Assembly (NCBI GenBank): GCA_026419785.1
Contig: JAODTK010001621.1
Coordinates: 62,001 to 126,000, forward strand
From: Sclerodactyla briareus
Taxonomy: Eukaryota > Echinodermata > Holothuroidea > Dendrochirotida > Sclerodactylidae
Direction of reading: 5' to 3'
Length of the DNA stretch: 64,000 nt
Shown: in pieces, positions 35,373 through 47,813 of the stretch
Numbering within the stretch: position 1 is the stretch's first letter
How the letters are laid out: each line of letters begins with the position of its first letter
The notes under the pieces: model-generated
The model's input: the letters and a program-made list of their open reading frames with translations, nothing else
Told to the model about the DNA's origin: nothing
The model's database searches: none
Position numbers and translations under genes: made by a program

Positions 35373-35671
35373 ACCATTGTCTCATGAATGGAAAGCCTAG
35401 CAAGCAGTTGTGAGCCAGTAAACGCGAAGAGCCAACGATCTCATCAGGCTGTATGTTCAAGGAACTGCGGTTTAGGAATAACCGAAACTGGCATTGGGCA
35501 ACGACATCTACAGTGTTCGGACAAATAAATAGGGGACAAAGGCTTTGGGTCAATTCATTGAATCTGTATTGAAGAGTATGTAAAATTTGTATAAGAAATA
35601 TGGAACAAATTTCACGGTTATATGACTGTGGTTAGTGAGGTATGTGAACCATTGCGAACTAATTGGGCCTC

Positions 35672-35937
35672 AAAGTACTCACCGTATGAATTGGGTCCCC
35701 GTGGATGACCAGTCATGGCCAGTGATGTCGGAATCGGCTATATACGCCGGAACTGTTACATCGTATAGTTGCTCCATGCACACCCTCCGATCACAACCGG
35801 AGCGATACGCCTTGTGGTTGGCGCGCCTTCCCCCGGTCAACAAGACATACTGGTCACAATAGTGCTGAAACACTACAAAGTTTGGGTCGTGTATCGGCGA
35901 GCACAAATGCCTACCTATATTGACATCGCACCCTAAT
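35672..35937 (-). CDS. Candidate internal exon, Cys-containing protein of unknown family
   Basis: On the minus strand one clean frame runs about 88 codons to a consensus donor, CATACG-GTGAGT at 35672. Readable parts are NCGKLGCDVNIGRHLCSP, NFVVFQHYCDQYVLLTGG and YRSGCDRRVCMEQLYDV, then DSDITGHDWSSTGTQF. Six cysteines suggest a secreted or extracellular domain. Acceptor choices are TTTGCCAG near 35960, TAAATTAG near 35930 or TCAATATAG near 35919. No in-frame stop or frameshift is seen. It lies on the Abl strand, upstream of the candidate first exon, and may belong to a neighbouring gene. I do not recognise the family. Confidence 0.45.
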
Positions 35938-36760
35938 TTACCACAATTGAAGAAACTGGCAAATTAATGTGATGCGCTCCATCTGGCACGCAAAAACAGA
36001 GATAGTGACTGGAATTTGTATTACTCCTATTTATTACATTATGGAGGCAAAACCCTCAGACCAATTCTCAGCGAACCCAAGAGTGCCATAAGATAACAAC
36101 AGATATTGTGTGAAACCCCTGTGCATGACGTCACAGTAAACTGTGGGTCCCTGAACGACTAGGTCAACAACTTCAACAAAAACTTTCAGAACCATGCAAC
36201 AATCGAAAGGAAGGGGCTCTGAATAGAAATTGCAAAATTGTTCGAGATATACAAAACATCTAATTCAAAATTTAATGGGATACTTCTCCAATTCCTGTTA
36301 ATTACAGAGGCACCAAAATTGCAGTATATATGTGTAGGTAGTGTCCATGCGGCAGCCTTGCAGGGCTTGTCTGCGCCACCCACCCACCCCCTTCTCCCTG
36401 GAATCACAATTTTCTAAAGTCCCTCAAAAGTAAATAGGCAATTATTAACTCACAGGCAACATGGAACCTCCTAGCACTTGTGTGACAGGTTTTTTTTCAA
36501 AGGACATGTGTCACAATGACTTGTATTAGAAGGATCCCCCCCCTACTACCCCAGCCAGAGTTCGGCTAAAAGGTTATTCAGTAAGGGGTGCCAGAAAAAA
36601 GGCAAGAATCAATTTGTGCTCATCACAATCAACTGACCTTACGCGAGCAGAGCAAGCGGAGGATAGTTGGTCCATAAGGTATATTATTAACGGTGCTCAT
36701 TCCTTCAACACCACCAGATTTACCTTCTCTCGGCCTCGTCGGCGCCACAAGTCAAAGCCC

Positions 36761-36769
36761 TTTTATATA
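36761..36769 (-). promoter_or_regulatory. Possible TATA box for a minus-strand transcript
   Basis: TATATAAAAGGGC on the minus strand is followed within 40 bases by a GC-rich segment and GAGAAG-GTAAAT, a possible short first exon with donor. It lies 0.8 kb upstream of the exon at 35672-35937. This is positional inference only. Confidence 0.2.
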
Positions 36770-36899
36770 TCCTGGAAAAATGGGGCCCTCTCAGCTTTAA
36801 AAAAAACATCCGAGTGTCAACGTGTGATTCCTGTACAGACTGGGCACACAAGGTAAATTTGTACAGGCCTGAGGTGAGACCATGCTGGACTGTTGCAGA

Positions 36900-39400
36900 G
36901 AAATCAGACCACAAGATGTCCAGGGCATTGTTGATAGTATGGTAGTAGTCGAATGCTTGAATCAGGTCACTGAGAGTGACCTATTATAAAATGGAGCATG
37001 TATGTTAGCAAAGGGTGAATGATGATTATAATCCGGGAGTGACCTAGCCTGTTAAAACCAGCGTTTGAGGTTTTCTGCTCTGGAGGTTTTCTGCCTTGTA
37101 TAGAGTTTATCATATAAACAGGAATGACGTAATACGTGATCAGTGGTGGCTAATATTACAATGATGTGTGGACTTTCTTTGTTCCATTAAATTGCTCCTG
37201 GTCAGTATATGAATATCCACACACTATTGGCCCGGCTCATGGGCAGAGCCCAAATTTCAAGGACGCAGTGGATTAGTGATATTGCAAAACGGGGATATAA
37301 TTGACAGCTAGTCACAAAGAAGAATTATAATTAGACTCCAATTTTTTTTTGGATGTCAACGTAAACCTGCAGATGATATGTTGAGCATCGTGCAGAAATA
37401 GTCCCCACTATTGTTAAGGGATGGCTCTCGCATATCGTCCACTTTTAGCAGGCTAGGGTGACCACCCTCTTAACAGAGGCCACCCACAGGGCACACTGCC
37501 ATTTTCATTTCAATATGGGCAACACATACCATAACATCAGATTATGAAATCAGAGTTAAAATGCATGTAAGTGGCAAAGAATAATCAAGTTAAAGGATGG
37601 GGGTTGAAGCAGCTTCAGAGCAGTAGATAGGTAGGATACATTCAGAGTCATGAGGAAGAGAATCAATTCTGAACAAATCACAAAAAACCAAAAAAAAAAA
37701 ACCTTTTTTAACTGGTGTGATCTGTGAAGTATGAATACTTTACCCATATTGGACCAGGCACCCACCAGCTCCGAAAAACACGGGGGCGGAGGGCGAATTA
37801 GCCCCTCGAAAGTTAAAAAAGAGCTCTCGAAATCACATAAGGGGACCGAAAAAAATATCAAACTATTGGGAAAGTCGCCCCTGAAAAATTCTTCATTTGG
37901 CATTGGTATTTACAACCAAAGCGACTTCTGATTCCGCGCCAAATACCAATCGCAAATTTTAGGATTTCTGTGAATCATGATCGTTAGTAGACCACTGTTT
38001 CACATTATAATCAGGTACTCATTGAAATATCCGTGAGTCACAAACATTGGGTAACTGCTTAGAACCCCAATGCTGCCCCACCATATTATACACACGAACT
38101 ACGTTACACTCGCAAACGATGCAGTGGCCGCTCAGATTCGATCGCGATCGACAGTCGAGTCGAGTCATTAAATACCCAATTTAACCAGAACACAGTGTTT
38201 TGCCGGAAAGTTCTCAAATTTAGTTTGGGGTTTCTTAGCATGAATTATTTAATCGTAACACTGCCGACAACATGTGAAATCATTAGAATTCCTTGCAAAA
38301 AAGGTTGAGTGCAGGATACAAGCTGATTTTTGCAAAATCAAACCTAAAACCCCACAATTTAATGAATTATGACCACACTTTCGAAGATTGCTTGGGTTGC
38401 CTATTGTTTAAATTTTGCCTATCTTACATGTGTAGTTAGAATACACTTTTTCGAGCTTGATTTTGAGCTCATGTCCCTACTTGTCACCTCCAAGACATGT
38501 AGCAAGTATGACAGGATTAGCACATGGACACGTTACTGGCACTTCAGAAACTAGAATATATTGATTTTTGAGTGAAAATCTCACAGAGCGACCTCAAAAT
38601 TAATTGGTTAGGTTTTGGGAGTATCTTAGGTTTTGGAGTGTCTAGGCTTCAGTATCCCTAAATAACAAAACAAGCAGTGCCTTATTCTTTGGCCCTACTG
38701 CCACAGGTGAGGTCAACTGCTACCAATCATGATTGGAAACTTGCAAGCCAAGAAGCACATTTACAGCATTTAGTACCGCCTAGGCACAAGAGAGGCGTCC
38801 CTTGCTCTAGATGGGTGTGGGGGGGGCCTGCATGGGCATAGTTCCCCCCAAAAGTTGAGAATCAAATGGAGGGCATTTTCTTTGTTTTTCCAGGATTGCC
38901 ACTCCCTGCCTACAACAACCCTGTAGGCAGAGATCACGCTTTTTTTTATCATTATACCATAATTAATAAGTAGCACTTCTGAAATAGCACCCAAATGATT
39001 GGGAGGGTCATTTTTTCTGACAAATAATACCCAAAATCGCGACAATATTTCGACCCTGACAGAACATATTTCATTGTTTGCGTGCGATTTATGTGTAACA
39101 TTGCAGGTTCGCTAACGAAGGACCACATGAGCCTGGAAAGCCATGTCCTACCCTCCGCAGTCTCCGCTTCCAATCACACCGCCTCTGGCCAAGAGACAAA
39201 TTTCCTACACCCCCTCCTTACTGAAGGCTATCTATGACTCAACCACAGTGGCATTAACATCATGCAGTTTCGTAGCCATTTCGAGGGTTATTTCGAACAC
39301 ATTAATGTTTTATTTCAGTAGCCCCCGAAAGCTCTCAGTAGCCCCCTAAAATCAGTTTTTAAGGGGTTGCGATTTTTTTTTCAAAATACCCCCGAAGTGA
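36900..39400. other. Non-coding stretch
   Basis: Mostly AT-rich DNA without repeats I can match. One possible plus-strand terminal exon follows the acceptor TGTGTAACATTGCAG at about 39106 and reads SLTKDHMSLESHVLPSAVSA onward to a TGA near 39237. It is short and unsupported by neighbours. Near 37790 and 39320 there are GCCCCT/GCCCCCTAAA-rich pieces that look like remnants of one repeat family. Confidence 0.4.
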
Positions 39401-39420
39401 AAAAGTATTTCGCCCCTGAC

Positions 39421-39635
39421 CCCACCCGCGCACCATTGAACATCTGGCCAATACCACAAAAGTCTGGGTTGGCCACCCGTCGCCTTCCGCTTTTGCCAGA
39501 CAGTTTGCGTCATACAATGAGAAATCTTGGCTTAGAAATTTGTCAGGAAATTTCACCTTCAAATTATGATTAGTCTGTCACTGGGCGGGGGTGCGGAGTG
39601 CATGGTCAATATGGGGTGAAATAGATTCATGTTGT
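39421..39635 (-). repeat. Dispersed repeat, GGTGGCCAA / TGGGGTGCA family, reversed copy
   Basis: CCACCCGCGCACCATTGAAC, then GGTTGGCCACCCGTCGCC and AAATCTTGGCTTAGAAATTT match the reverse complement of 11080-11265. A forward GGGCGGGGGTGCGGAGTGCA segment and GGTGAAATAGATTC follow at the other end, so the element may itself be partly palindromic. Confidence 0.55.
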
Positions 39636-39862
39636 CCTATGAATTTTTCATGAACGCACCTTATTGCCAAAAATACAAGAGAGCTAAGATTCATAAAGAG
39701 TGAGTTAGTATCTAAAAATAGGGTATGCTGTGAAAAATGTGACATTAGACCATTGGTTCGGGAAAACGCCAAATGATAATGGTGTTGTCAATACTAGAAA
39801 ATTGCCTGGAGTGGCTTAATGAGAGATGGGTGGAATAAGAAACGTACGCTTTCGCTTAGTGA

Positions 39863-39889
39863 ATAGCTTATGAGGGAAGCATAAGCTAT
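39863..39889. repeat. Perfect 10-bp hairpin
   Basis: ATAGCTTATG, loop AGGGAAG, then CATAAGCTAT. The context is non-coding. Confidence 0.85.
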
Positions 39890-39899
39890 GAATGACCAA

Positions 39900-41450
39900 G
39901 AAATATTATTGTATAAACGCAAAAATGCATGCGTTATTGCAAGTCATGCAGTAGTCGACAGTGGAGCATGTCTAGAAGGAAATTTTTCTATGACCATATG
40001 AAACCTACCTTATTAACTTGTTTGTTCTGCAGGCTATATTTACCACAACCCACCTAAGGTAGAAACACGTTAAGGCCAATCAAAGAAGATAGAATAGGCT
40101 TTACTAAGAATTGTTAGTGTATGAATAGGGGTAAGTAGAGTTGTTGAAATAGATTTACGGTACCCCAAGCCCAGGAGAGAAGAGGCAAGTCAAAAAAAAA
40201 AAAGTAAAAAAAAAAGGTCACACAACAAACGAGTTCCTACTTGACAAAACCGTGAAATCGGAGGGGGCAATGATGCAATGACAGAGTGTCTTCCCAATAA
40301 ATGACTCCCTCCAACCCATCCCCGCGTGATTAAAATGCAGACAAATCTGAAGACAATATTGTAAAATAAATACTTTGGGGATTTTGAGGATGCACACGTA
40401 TTAAGGCTTCCTATGGAATGAACAGTGAGTGGAAATAGCTGGACAGTAGGGCACACTCGCAGGAACACAGATGTATATTAAATCCACTAATCAGAGCTCA
40501 AATTAATTTGCAATACATGTAAAATTAGGAGCAAGACGGTTCCTTACTGACAAAAACACTTCATAGATTTGATTTGGTTTGTACTGGTTAGGAAGCCAAA
40601 TATAGCTTCATCTAGGAACCCCTGGCTATATTGAGCATGATGACACCGTAAAACTGCCTCTCTTCTTCTTCGACTAGTGCTCAGATTTATCAAGGCAGGG
40701 TGTACGCCAATCCCAACCTGCTCCAGGACCAACCATTTACTTCCTATTCCTAAGGACTTTCTTGGGAACCTGGAGGAGCAGAATTTCAAGTTCGATGTGA
40801 CTGCTCACAGCCGACACTTATTGCAAATATCCCGTAACAAGACCCAGAAACCCCATGAAATCCACTGCATTACGCGGAACCATAGAAAGACCGGATCTCA
40901 CCAATCCCAAACTGCGAGTACAGCCACCTAGAGAACCCGTCCGGTGACTCCTGGATTTCGAACCTGGATTATTTGCTTTGTAAGTATGTCACACTGATAC
41001 CCCCTGACCATTCTCCTGCATCTACTCCTGACCCCTGGAGTAGTCAGTTTTAATAGACCAGGTACGTGTGCATCTCATGCACATCATTTGATACATCCCG
41101 ATTGAACACTATGTAAACACCCTGATGGAATTTTTGGGTGTTTTACAGTACAATGGATTTTGAAGCCAGTATTTCATTCAGCAGATTTGCATTAACTAGC
41201 ACAGATGGAAAGAGGACATATGGAAGGAACCTCCCCCCCCGAATTTCGAGGTTCTGCCATGTTGCTTTGTTGCGACATTCCAGTTTACTTTTTGAGAAAT
41301 CCCAAAAAACAGAGGAATCTATTACATCATGGGGGGCACGATACAAAGGAAGGCCGCCCATAGACCCTACAGATAAATGTGCCTTATGGCGCCATGATAA
41401 CAGGATGACGAAAAGGTATTTAATTCAGAAATAGAGTGATTATTCTCTAG
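39900..41450. other. No gene identified; ambiguous open frames
   Basis: Around 40544-40930 both strands have frames with plausible composition (plus strand, for example, PKDFLGNLEEQNFKFDV), and neither shows a family or paired splice sites. At about 40920-41010 the minus strand has a B-box-like AGGTTCGAAATCC without a convincing A box. The frame at 41138-41434 is also unassigned. Confidence 0.3.
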
Positions 41451-41460
41451 TAATATATCC

Positions 41461-41802
41461 GAGATCGGATTAGCTCGGTCTGCTGGTAGAGCTTAGGACT
41501 GGCCGGTGATCGGAAGGGTGCGAGTTCGAATCCCAATGAACAATCAGCTTTTCCTGTGTAACGAACCTTGGCAAGGTACTTTGTCTCCATTGTCTCTAGC
41601 CCAACCCGGTACTTGACCCCGATTTAAAAAATTGGGAACCTGTGAGGACTTTGGAGTACAATCTTGCGCCTGCAAGAGTAGCAACTTATACTCTCCGGGA
41701 TGGCAGGAACGTAACGGTTCCTGTGATTGGGGTGGTATCTGTAAATCGCTTCGAGAATTATGACGTTGGAAAGCGCTATATAAGCAGCAGGTTCTATTAT
41801 TA
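41461..41802 (+). mobile_element. tRNA-derived SINE, full length (~340 bp)
   Basis: The head carries an A box (TAGCTCGGTCTGCTGGTAGA) and a B box (GCGAGTTCGAATCCC) at tRNA-like spacing. The body has CCTTGGCAAGGTACTTT, and the 3' module is GAAAGCGCTATATAAGCAGC with an ATTATTA end. It is not a functional tRNA: no matching acceptor stem is present. It shares the 3' module with the element at 29631-30009. Confidence 0.85.
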
Positions 41803-41879
41803 GAAAAATTTTGTAGGTTTTTAATTCGGTCCCATCTATAACTTGTTCGTACAGATTTCCCCAAGAATGTTTACAATGA

Positions 41880-43660
41880 CCTTAGTATTATCGGGGATCA
41901 TGCAGTTCCCCGTGATGTCACAGGCAAATTTTGCAGTAGCTGACTGTGGCCTTATCGGTAACTTGACTCGGCTGACATTTGGTTTTCGGCTGTCATAATG
42001 TAATGAATAGAGAGTACTCCACTGTCCAGCACTCATATTTATTTGACCATTGGCCTCTAAGGGCTGCAGTGTTGGTGTTATAGCTTTCTAATCTAGGAGG
42101 GAATTCCCCTTAGCTTATTTTAGAGGGATTTTTGGAGTAAAGAGGTCTCACATAGCATAACCCTAAACAAAACCCAGACTTCAAACATTTGGAAGGGAAT
42201 GTCCCTAACTAACATATTTTTTGAGGGATTTAGCATTAGCAGGAAAATCTCTCTCTCTCTCTCTCCCTCTCCTTAGTGCCACATGAAGGGCTGTGTCTAT
42301 TATCATGCACTCTTGAATGAGTTGTAATCTAAGTGCATTAATCGTTGTGTCTTCCCCCCCCATTCTCATGTGGCCAGTAGATATTCACACAGAATCCAAA
42401 TGCAAACTTTTATATCACAATAAAACGAGATGTGATTCACATCAGGGTATGGTAGATGACACTGGCCCAAAACAATATTGTAGCCCAAGGCTTTGATTAC
42501 ATAAGCCCCTGAACCAGATAATCACTCTCAGGGCAACACGATCGCTTCAAGCCGTCACGTACTGCTGGCCCATTGCTTTGGGTTCTCAGAAACTGTAAAA
42601 TATTGATTTCCAAAAGACATGTTTTACTTGACTTTGTATTTATAGGGATCATGCAGTTTTTCCTCGTTGTGTCAGCAGGGCAAATTTTGTCAATATTGTG
42701 CCTTATCATACACCGAATCCGGTTGAAATTTGGTTTGCAGTTTCGGCTGTCATAAAGTTAATAATATAAGTACCGAGTTCCCGTCATATTTACATGACCA
42801 TGTCCTCTAAGGGGGGCCCCTTTGGTCCCCCACCCTTAATTGTACAGTGCCTCTTGGAATGAGTTGTAATCTACGTGCATTTAAAGCGTTGGTGTTGTAC
42901 TCCCGATTCTCATGTGACAGTAGATTCAAACAGGAATCCAAATGCAACATTTCCATCACTACATTAACGAGTGTGATTCACAGCCGTTTATGGTACGAAT
43001 GAACCTGGCCCAAAACAAATGTGAGCCCAAGGCTTTGATTAACCACATACTGCCAATGCCACAGAACAAGTAGCACTCTCTGGCACACTAGAGCTCAAGC
43101 CGTCACGTACTGCCATTGCTGTGTCTCAGAAAACCTTTAAAATATTGGATTCCAAAAGTCAATGTTTTACGACGACTTTGTATTATTAGGGATCATGCAG
43201 TTTCCTCGTGGTGTCACAGGGCAAATTTGGAATATTGTTCCTATAGTACACTCGAATCGGCTGGAAATGGGTTTGCAGTGTTTCGGCTGTCATAAAGTAA
43301 TAACTATAAAGTACCGATTTCCAGTCCATATTTACATGACCATTGCCTTCAAGGGCTTCTATTATCAGTGCACTCTTGGACATGAGTTGTTCTCTGAGTG
43401 CATTTAAGCGTTATATACTCTTCCATTCTCATGTGGACATAAGTTTCAAAGATGAATCCAAATGCACATTAATCACTCATTAACAGATGTGATTCACAGC
43501 AGGGTATGGTAGAATGACACTGGCCACAAACAAATATTGAGCCCAAGACTTTGATTATCATATGCCACGAACAAGATCAGCACTCTCAATCACCCTATGC
43601 TTCAAGCCTTCCCGTGCTGTCCATTGCTGCGGTTCTCAGAAAACTGTGAAATATTGCTGT
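41880..43660 (+). repeat. Tandem repeat, about three copies of a ~540-bp unit
   Basis: Ordered markers recur. GGATCATGCAGTT occurs near 41893, 42648 and 43191. GAGTTGTAATCTA(A/C)GTGCAT occurs near 42316 and 42859, with a variant near 43384. CAAGCCGTCACGTACTG occurs near 42546 and 43094, with a variant near 43607. Spacing of complete copies is about 520-545 bp; the first interval is longer because of extra sequence that includes a CT run at 42247-42271. No coding sequence is evident. Confidence 0.9.
42247..42271 (+). repeat. (CT)n microsatellite
   Basis: CT repeats interrupted once by CC, inside the 540-bp tandem repeat. Confidence 0.95.
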
Positions 43661-44157
43661 GTCACATTCGTAAACCGCAATTCCGCTGCGACGCGGCTCA
43701 GTAATGAACCTACATGATACTTTGGAGACCTAATTAACATCTGGGAGACCAGATGCAATAAGTCACGCGCCAGCCAATAAAATCGTGGCATAATTAAATA
43801 GACCTCAACTGCATGCCTACATCGAGCACTCCTCTGGGCATTGTGTCTTCAGACAGAGCGCTAAAACCCCAGTGAGAGGAACGCCGGCTCACTCCGTTCA
43901 GACACCGTACGTCTCCTGGCGAGAATCAGAAATTCGATGGAATCACCTGACGTGTGTGGGGGGGTCGACCGTACAACTTGGTGAAATCCTTGTCAACTGC
44001 CAGCATCACTAGTACCATATCCCGCTGGAATCCTCATTTAACGATCTGATCATGTTTTAAAAAATCTCAAACCTTACAGTGGGCAGAAAAAAAAATTTGC
44101 TGTCATGCATGTCATAGTCATGGGGTGAGAGTGCACGTATGCTCAATTGACAACTGC

Positions 44158-44315
44158 AGGGCTTTGATACACCAGAGGGATTATATCGTGGAGAATGCAA
44201 AAACGTATCTGTAGTTTCCAAACCCCATTTCAATGCGATATTCCTATGTGGATTATTAGGCCTTTCAAAGTTTGGTCCATTAGGCAGAGAATTGGGGAGA
44301 ATCCTCATTGCATGC
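44158..44315 (+). repeat. Dispersed repeat, AAAGTTTGGTCCATTA family, copy 2
   Basis: It holds GATTATATCGTGGAGAATGC, CATTTCAATGCGAT, CTTTCAAAGTTTGGTCCATT and GGGGAGAATCCTC in the order expected from the reversed copy at 50814-50975. Confidence 0.65.
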
Positions 44316-44879
44316 AATAATGCATCTGTCACGATGTGGACAACCTGGGAAGTTATGTCATGTCTTTCATTGTTTATCATTTTGTTAATAAGTCAACATT
44401 TAGCCAAGAAGTTATGATGTCCTTTCTCTCACCAAGTAACCATCACCACCACCCACATCACTACGCAATTTTTCCTCCCATAGAATAAATGCTCTTCAGA
44501 GTGAAAATACTGTTGTATTTAATAGAAAACAATATTGTATTGCAGGGTTTTTTGCACACGTATGACATCAGTTATTATTGCATGATGGGATGCTTTTGGA
44601 TCTTGTGCGAAACACATGCACAAACTTCAAAGGAATCTAACTCTAACAAGTTTGTGATAAGAAGAGGAAGAACCCAAGATTGCTTTTGTTACCAGTTACA
44701 GGTTGTCATGGTCAGGGGAGACAAATTCCTGATAAGCCTTGTAACACAATACCTGAAGAATGATAACATTGATCAATTTCAAATTATATGTGATATATGT
44801 AGCATGGCAGAAGAACCCCATCTATTCCAGTGTCAAGGTTGGTCATAGTGTACAGTAAAGTTTGGATTATCGTAATACA

Positions 44880-45290
44880 AATTTGGCAAGATCACTACAC
44901 ACCACCGTGTCTTCGTTGACTGTCCGTGCATTAGCAGAATACGGCACCCAGCGGCCCGCACATCCTCTATGAAAACACAAATGGCAAGCCTCATGGCAGA
45001 ACTATTTGAAAGAGCCACCTCCAACTGGCCTGTTTGCAAGCTACGTGAAGGAAGCCCTGCACAAGCTTCACCCAGCCCTCAATGATGCACCGGAAATGTG
45101 CCCCGACTTTGGAATACCCAAATTAACCTGGACTAACCTAGCACAAGTCAGCGAAAAAAGAAAGATAACAATCAAAGCAGCCGGAAGGTCAAGATGGGCC
45201 AGACGATCGTTACAGCCTTCATTTCTCGCTGTGGGGCACTGAGATTTATCTGTACATGTTACTATCCTGTGAGTATCTAATAAAAGATGA
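44880..45290 (+). other. Possible remnant of a coding or retroelement 3' end
   Basis: Two plus-strand frames look protein-like. One has HHRVFVDCPCISRIR then MASLMAELFERATSNWPVCK; the other has YVKEALHKLHPALNDAPE and TWTNLAQVSEKRKITIKA to a stop at 45242. An AATAAA lies near 45280. The H-x-V-F-V-D-C-P pattern recalls the cysteine/histidine segment near the end of some non-LTR element proteins, and a C-x2-C-x6-H-x3-C pattern lies just upstream near 44800. The evidence is thin. Confidence 0.25.
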
Positions 45291-45299
45291 AAAGTATAA

Positions 45300-47700
45300 C
45301 ATAACACCGTACCTAATGGAAGCTCAAAAACTAATTAACTAAAATGAACTAAAACGATTTAATTACATTAAATGACCAGAACCCCCGGGCCCTGTTATGG
45401 CAATCTATAAGCGAGAAGGAAGGAGTCAAAGTTTCACACTTGAGATGAGGTTAAAAAGTGACACCAAATGTCAATAATCAAATAAAAAGGCCTCACCAAC
45501 TGTCTAAGCATCGTAATGTGTCCAAAAGTCAAGATGTTAAGTAAGAATATTAGGTCCAGCAAATAACCTAAATCCAATTTCGGCAACTTGTACTTGTTTC
45601 AGCTGGCATGAACAAAATGGCAGGGTGACCACCTCTGTGCTTGAGGAACAAGCCAGATTCTGGTAGCTATAGGCTAGCGTCCTGCAGATGTCAGTGTTAA
45701 AAGTTAAGTGATATCCGCACAATAAATTGATGATGGTTGTGTAGACACCTCTCTGCTCTGATAAGTTTTGTGCATGTGTATTGCGGAAATGCGCAAGATC
45801 GAAAAGCATCCATCTGCATAATAAATAATGAATAGATACTGTACAACCTGACAAATTCTTTGTTTCCCTAAAATTACACATCAATTTCAATTTGAAGAAT
45901 AACTATTTTTTAGAGATGATTGCTTGTATGAGTGGGGAGGTTGGATCAAAACTTTGTTGAGAGAAAGACAACTGCCCTTTTTTTTTTTTTATTTTTTATT
46001 ATTTGACACAGAAAACAATGGAATACATAATTATCTGTGTTGTTCAACTGTGATGTCATGCGTTTTATTTGCACGATAATAGGGATTATCCCTATTTAAA
46101 GAGCTGCATGATGGGGCCAAATTTTAAGGCTGATAAACTTCCACAAGAATAGGAACAGATATTAGAGTGGTTTGGACCTTTAGATATAGTTTTCCATACC
46201 TTACGATATAAACACCTATGTATCCAAGCTGCAGTGCACGGCAACCAACAACATAATGTGTTAGTTACATACTCATTATTACACTAACAGAAAAGTTTAC
46301 AGAACATGTTGATACGTGTGCTATTAACTGTTTAGGACTATGCAGTATGCAATAATCGCAGCCCTTCTAAGAAATCTGATTGTCACACAGGTTTCTACTG
46401 TGAAACGTTCTGCCTGACGAGGAGAGCAAATTATACCTGGGAGAATGAGTCATTGTCAGGGCTGTATTTCCCGGATAAGTGGGGCCGACATACTCTATCA
46501 TAAACATGAAGGACTTACCGGAGCCTATCAAACATTTAACTTGATCAAAGGTTGCACTGAAAGAATGATTACCAGGAAAGCCTACAGTCACTACTGTCAT
46601 GGGCCTAGTGGACTTATACACTAACACACCACTTCCACAAAATTGGTAGCTGATAGTACTCCCACTCCACTAACACTACAGACAGGGTGAAATATTTTGA
46701 ACATAGCAGGTTTGTGTTCAGAGCATAATTAAAGTGGTAGGAACTGTGAGATTCCAGGATGCGTGTTATTCATTGCCATGAGCCTTCAGTGGTCACATGA
46801 TTAATTAGAAGACCAATTCACAAATCACAATCATAACTGAGTGCTGAGGAAACAACTGGTGTACATGTAAATAATTCAATCCTAACCGCCAAACCCCACC
46901 CCCATTCCACCCCCATTCCCACAACACTGAACCAACCCACCTACCCCCCCCCCTCCCCTCACGCACATTGAAATACCTCTTATTCAACTGATTACAACAA
47001 GCCTATATAATATTTTAATGATTATTAGTAATTGAGCCAATAAAGCTTATACCTGCTAGCATTATACCTTCAGTATAATATAGTGGAAGTTTTGAAAGCC
47101 AATTTAAAACCAGGACAAGACACTTATAATCTGGCATTTTTCGAAAGTTTCATTTTCAGGAGAGAAAAAATGTGCAACCTGGATGGTTAATAAATCAACA
47201 TGACGACGACAGCTATTATTTTGTCTGACGCCAGGTTGTAAAATCAGTGGTTTCTACCCAAGTTAATCACCACACAAACAACCCAGGAAAGAATTCACGT
47301 AGTTTGCATGGTAGGATCTGCTAGACGGACCAGCTACGCAGGCTTATAACAAAGTGCCCCCAGGATTATGATTGATAAAATTCATGAAAATCATCACCTA
47401 TTTGGAAGGACTTCACATTGTATTGCTATTTTTGTCAGATTCATTCCTATTATGTGAGATTAACATGTGTGATTTCCCTTAGGCTTTCCTACCTATCAAT
47501 TAGACGGTTCCATTATACAGCAGAGGGATTTTTCAGAAATACAATCATATTACTATTCTGCTGTCTGCTGGGTTTTTTTATCAGGCTAACCAAATGTTCA
47601 TTTGGACTAGTGGTACTGTTGGTTGAAAGCCCGAAGTACTAGTGATGCTGAGGTAGACATTCCTAGCACTGCCTCTAGTGACCCAGACTTTACCGCATGG
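45300..47700. other. Non-coding stretch with one dispersed repeat
   Basis: Apart from the repeat at 46070-46235, I see only AT-rich DNA, an unusual pyrimidine-rich segment at 46890-46960 and unassigned short frames. Confidence 0.5.
46070..46235 (-). repeat. Dispersed repeat, AAAGTTTGGTCCATTA family, copy 3
   Basis: On the minus strand GCACTGCAGCTTGGATACAT, GTTTATATCGTAAGG, then TTAAAATTTGGCCCCATCAT and GGGATAATCCCTATT align with the other copies. Confidence 0.65.
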
Positions 47701-47704
47701 GAGC

Positions 47705-47813
47705 GTTCACGGTTCAGGAGACAGATAGTCAGACAGACAAACACACCCACAACAAAACAAATTGACCACTGTGTCCCTCCTTGAACAAAGTTCATTCAGT
47801 TGAGACAAAAATG
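47705..47813 (+). repeat. Conserved 3' tail of the dispersed repeat, isolated copy
   Basis: GTTCACGGTTCAGGAGACAG, CAGACAGACAAACACACCCA, then TTGACCACTGTGTCCCTCCT and TTGAGACAAAAATGA. The upstream half of the element is not obvious here. Confidence 0.75.

Noticed and set aside
40920-41010. B-box-like AGGTTCGAAATCC on the minus strand
   Set aside because: No convincing A box or tRNA fold at the right distance.
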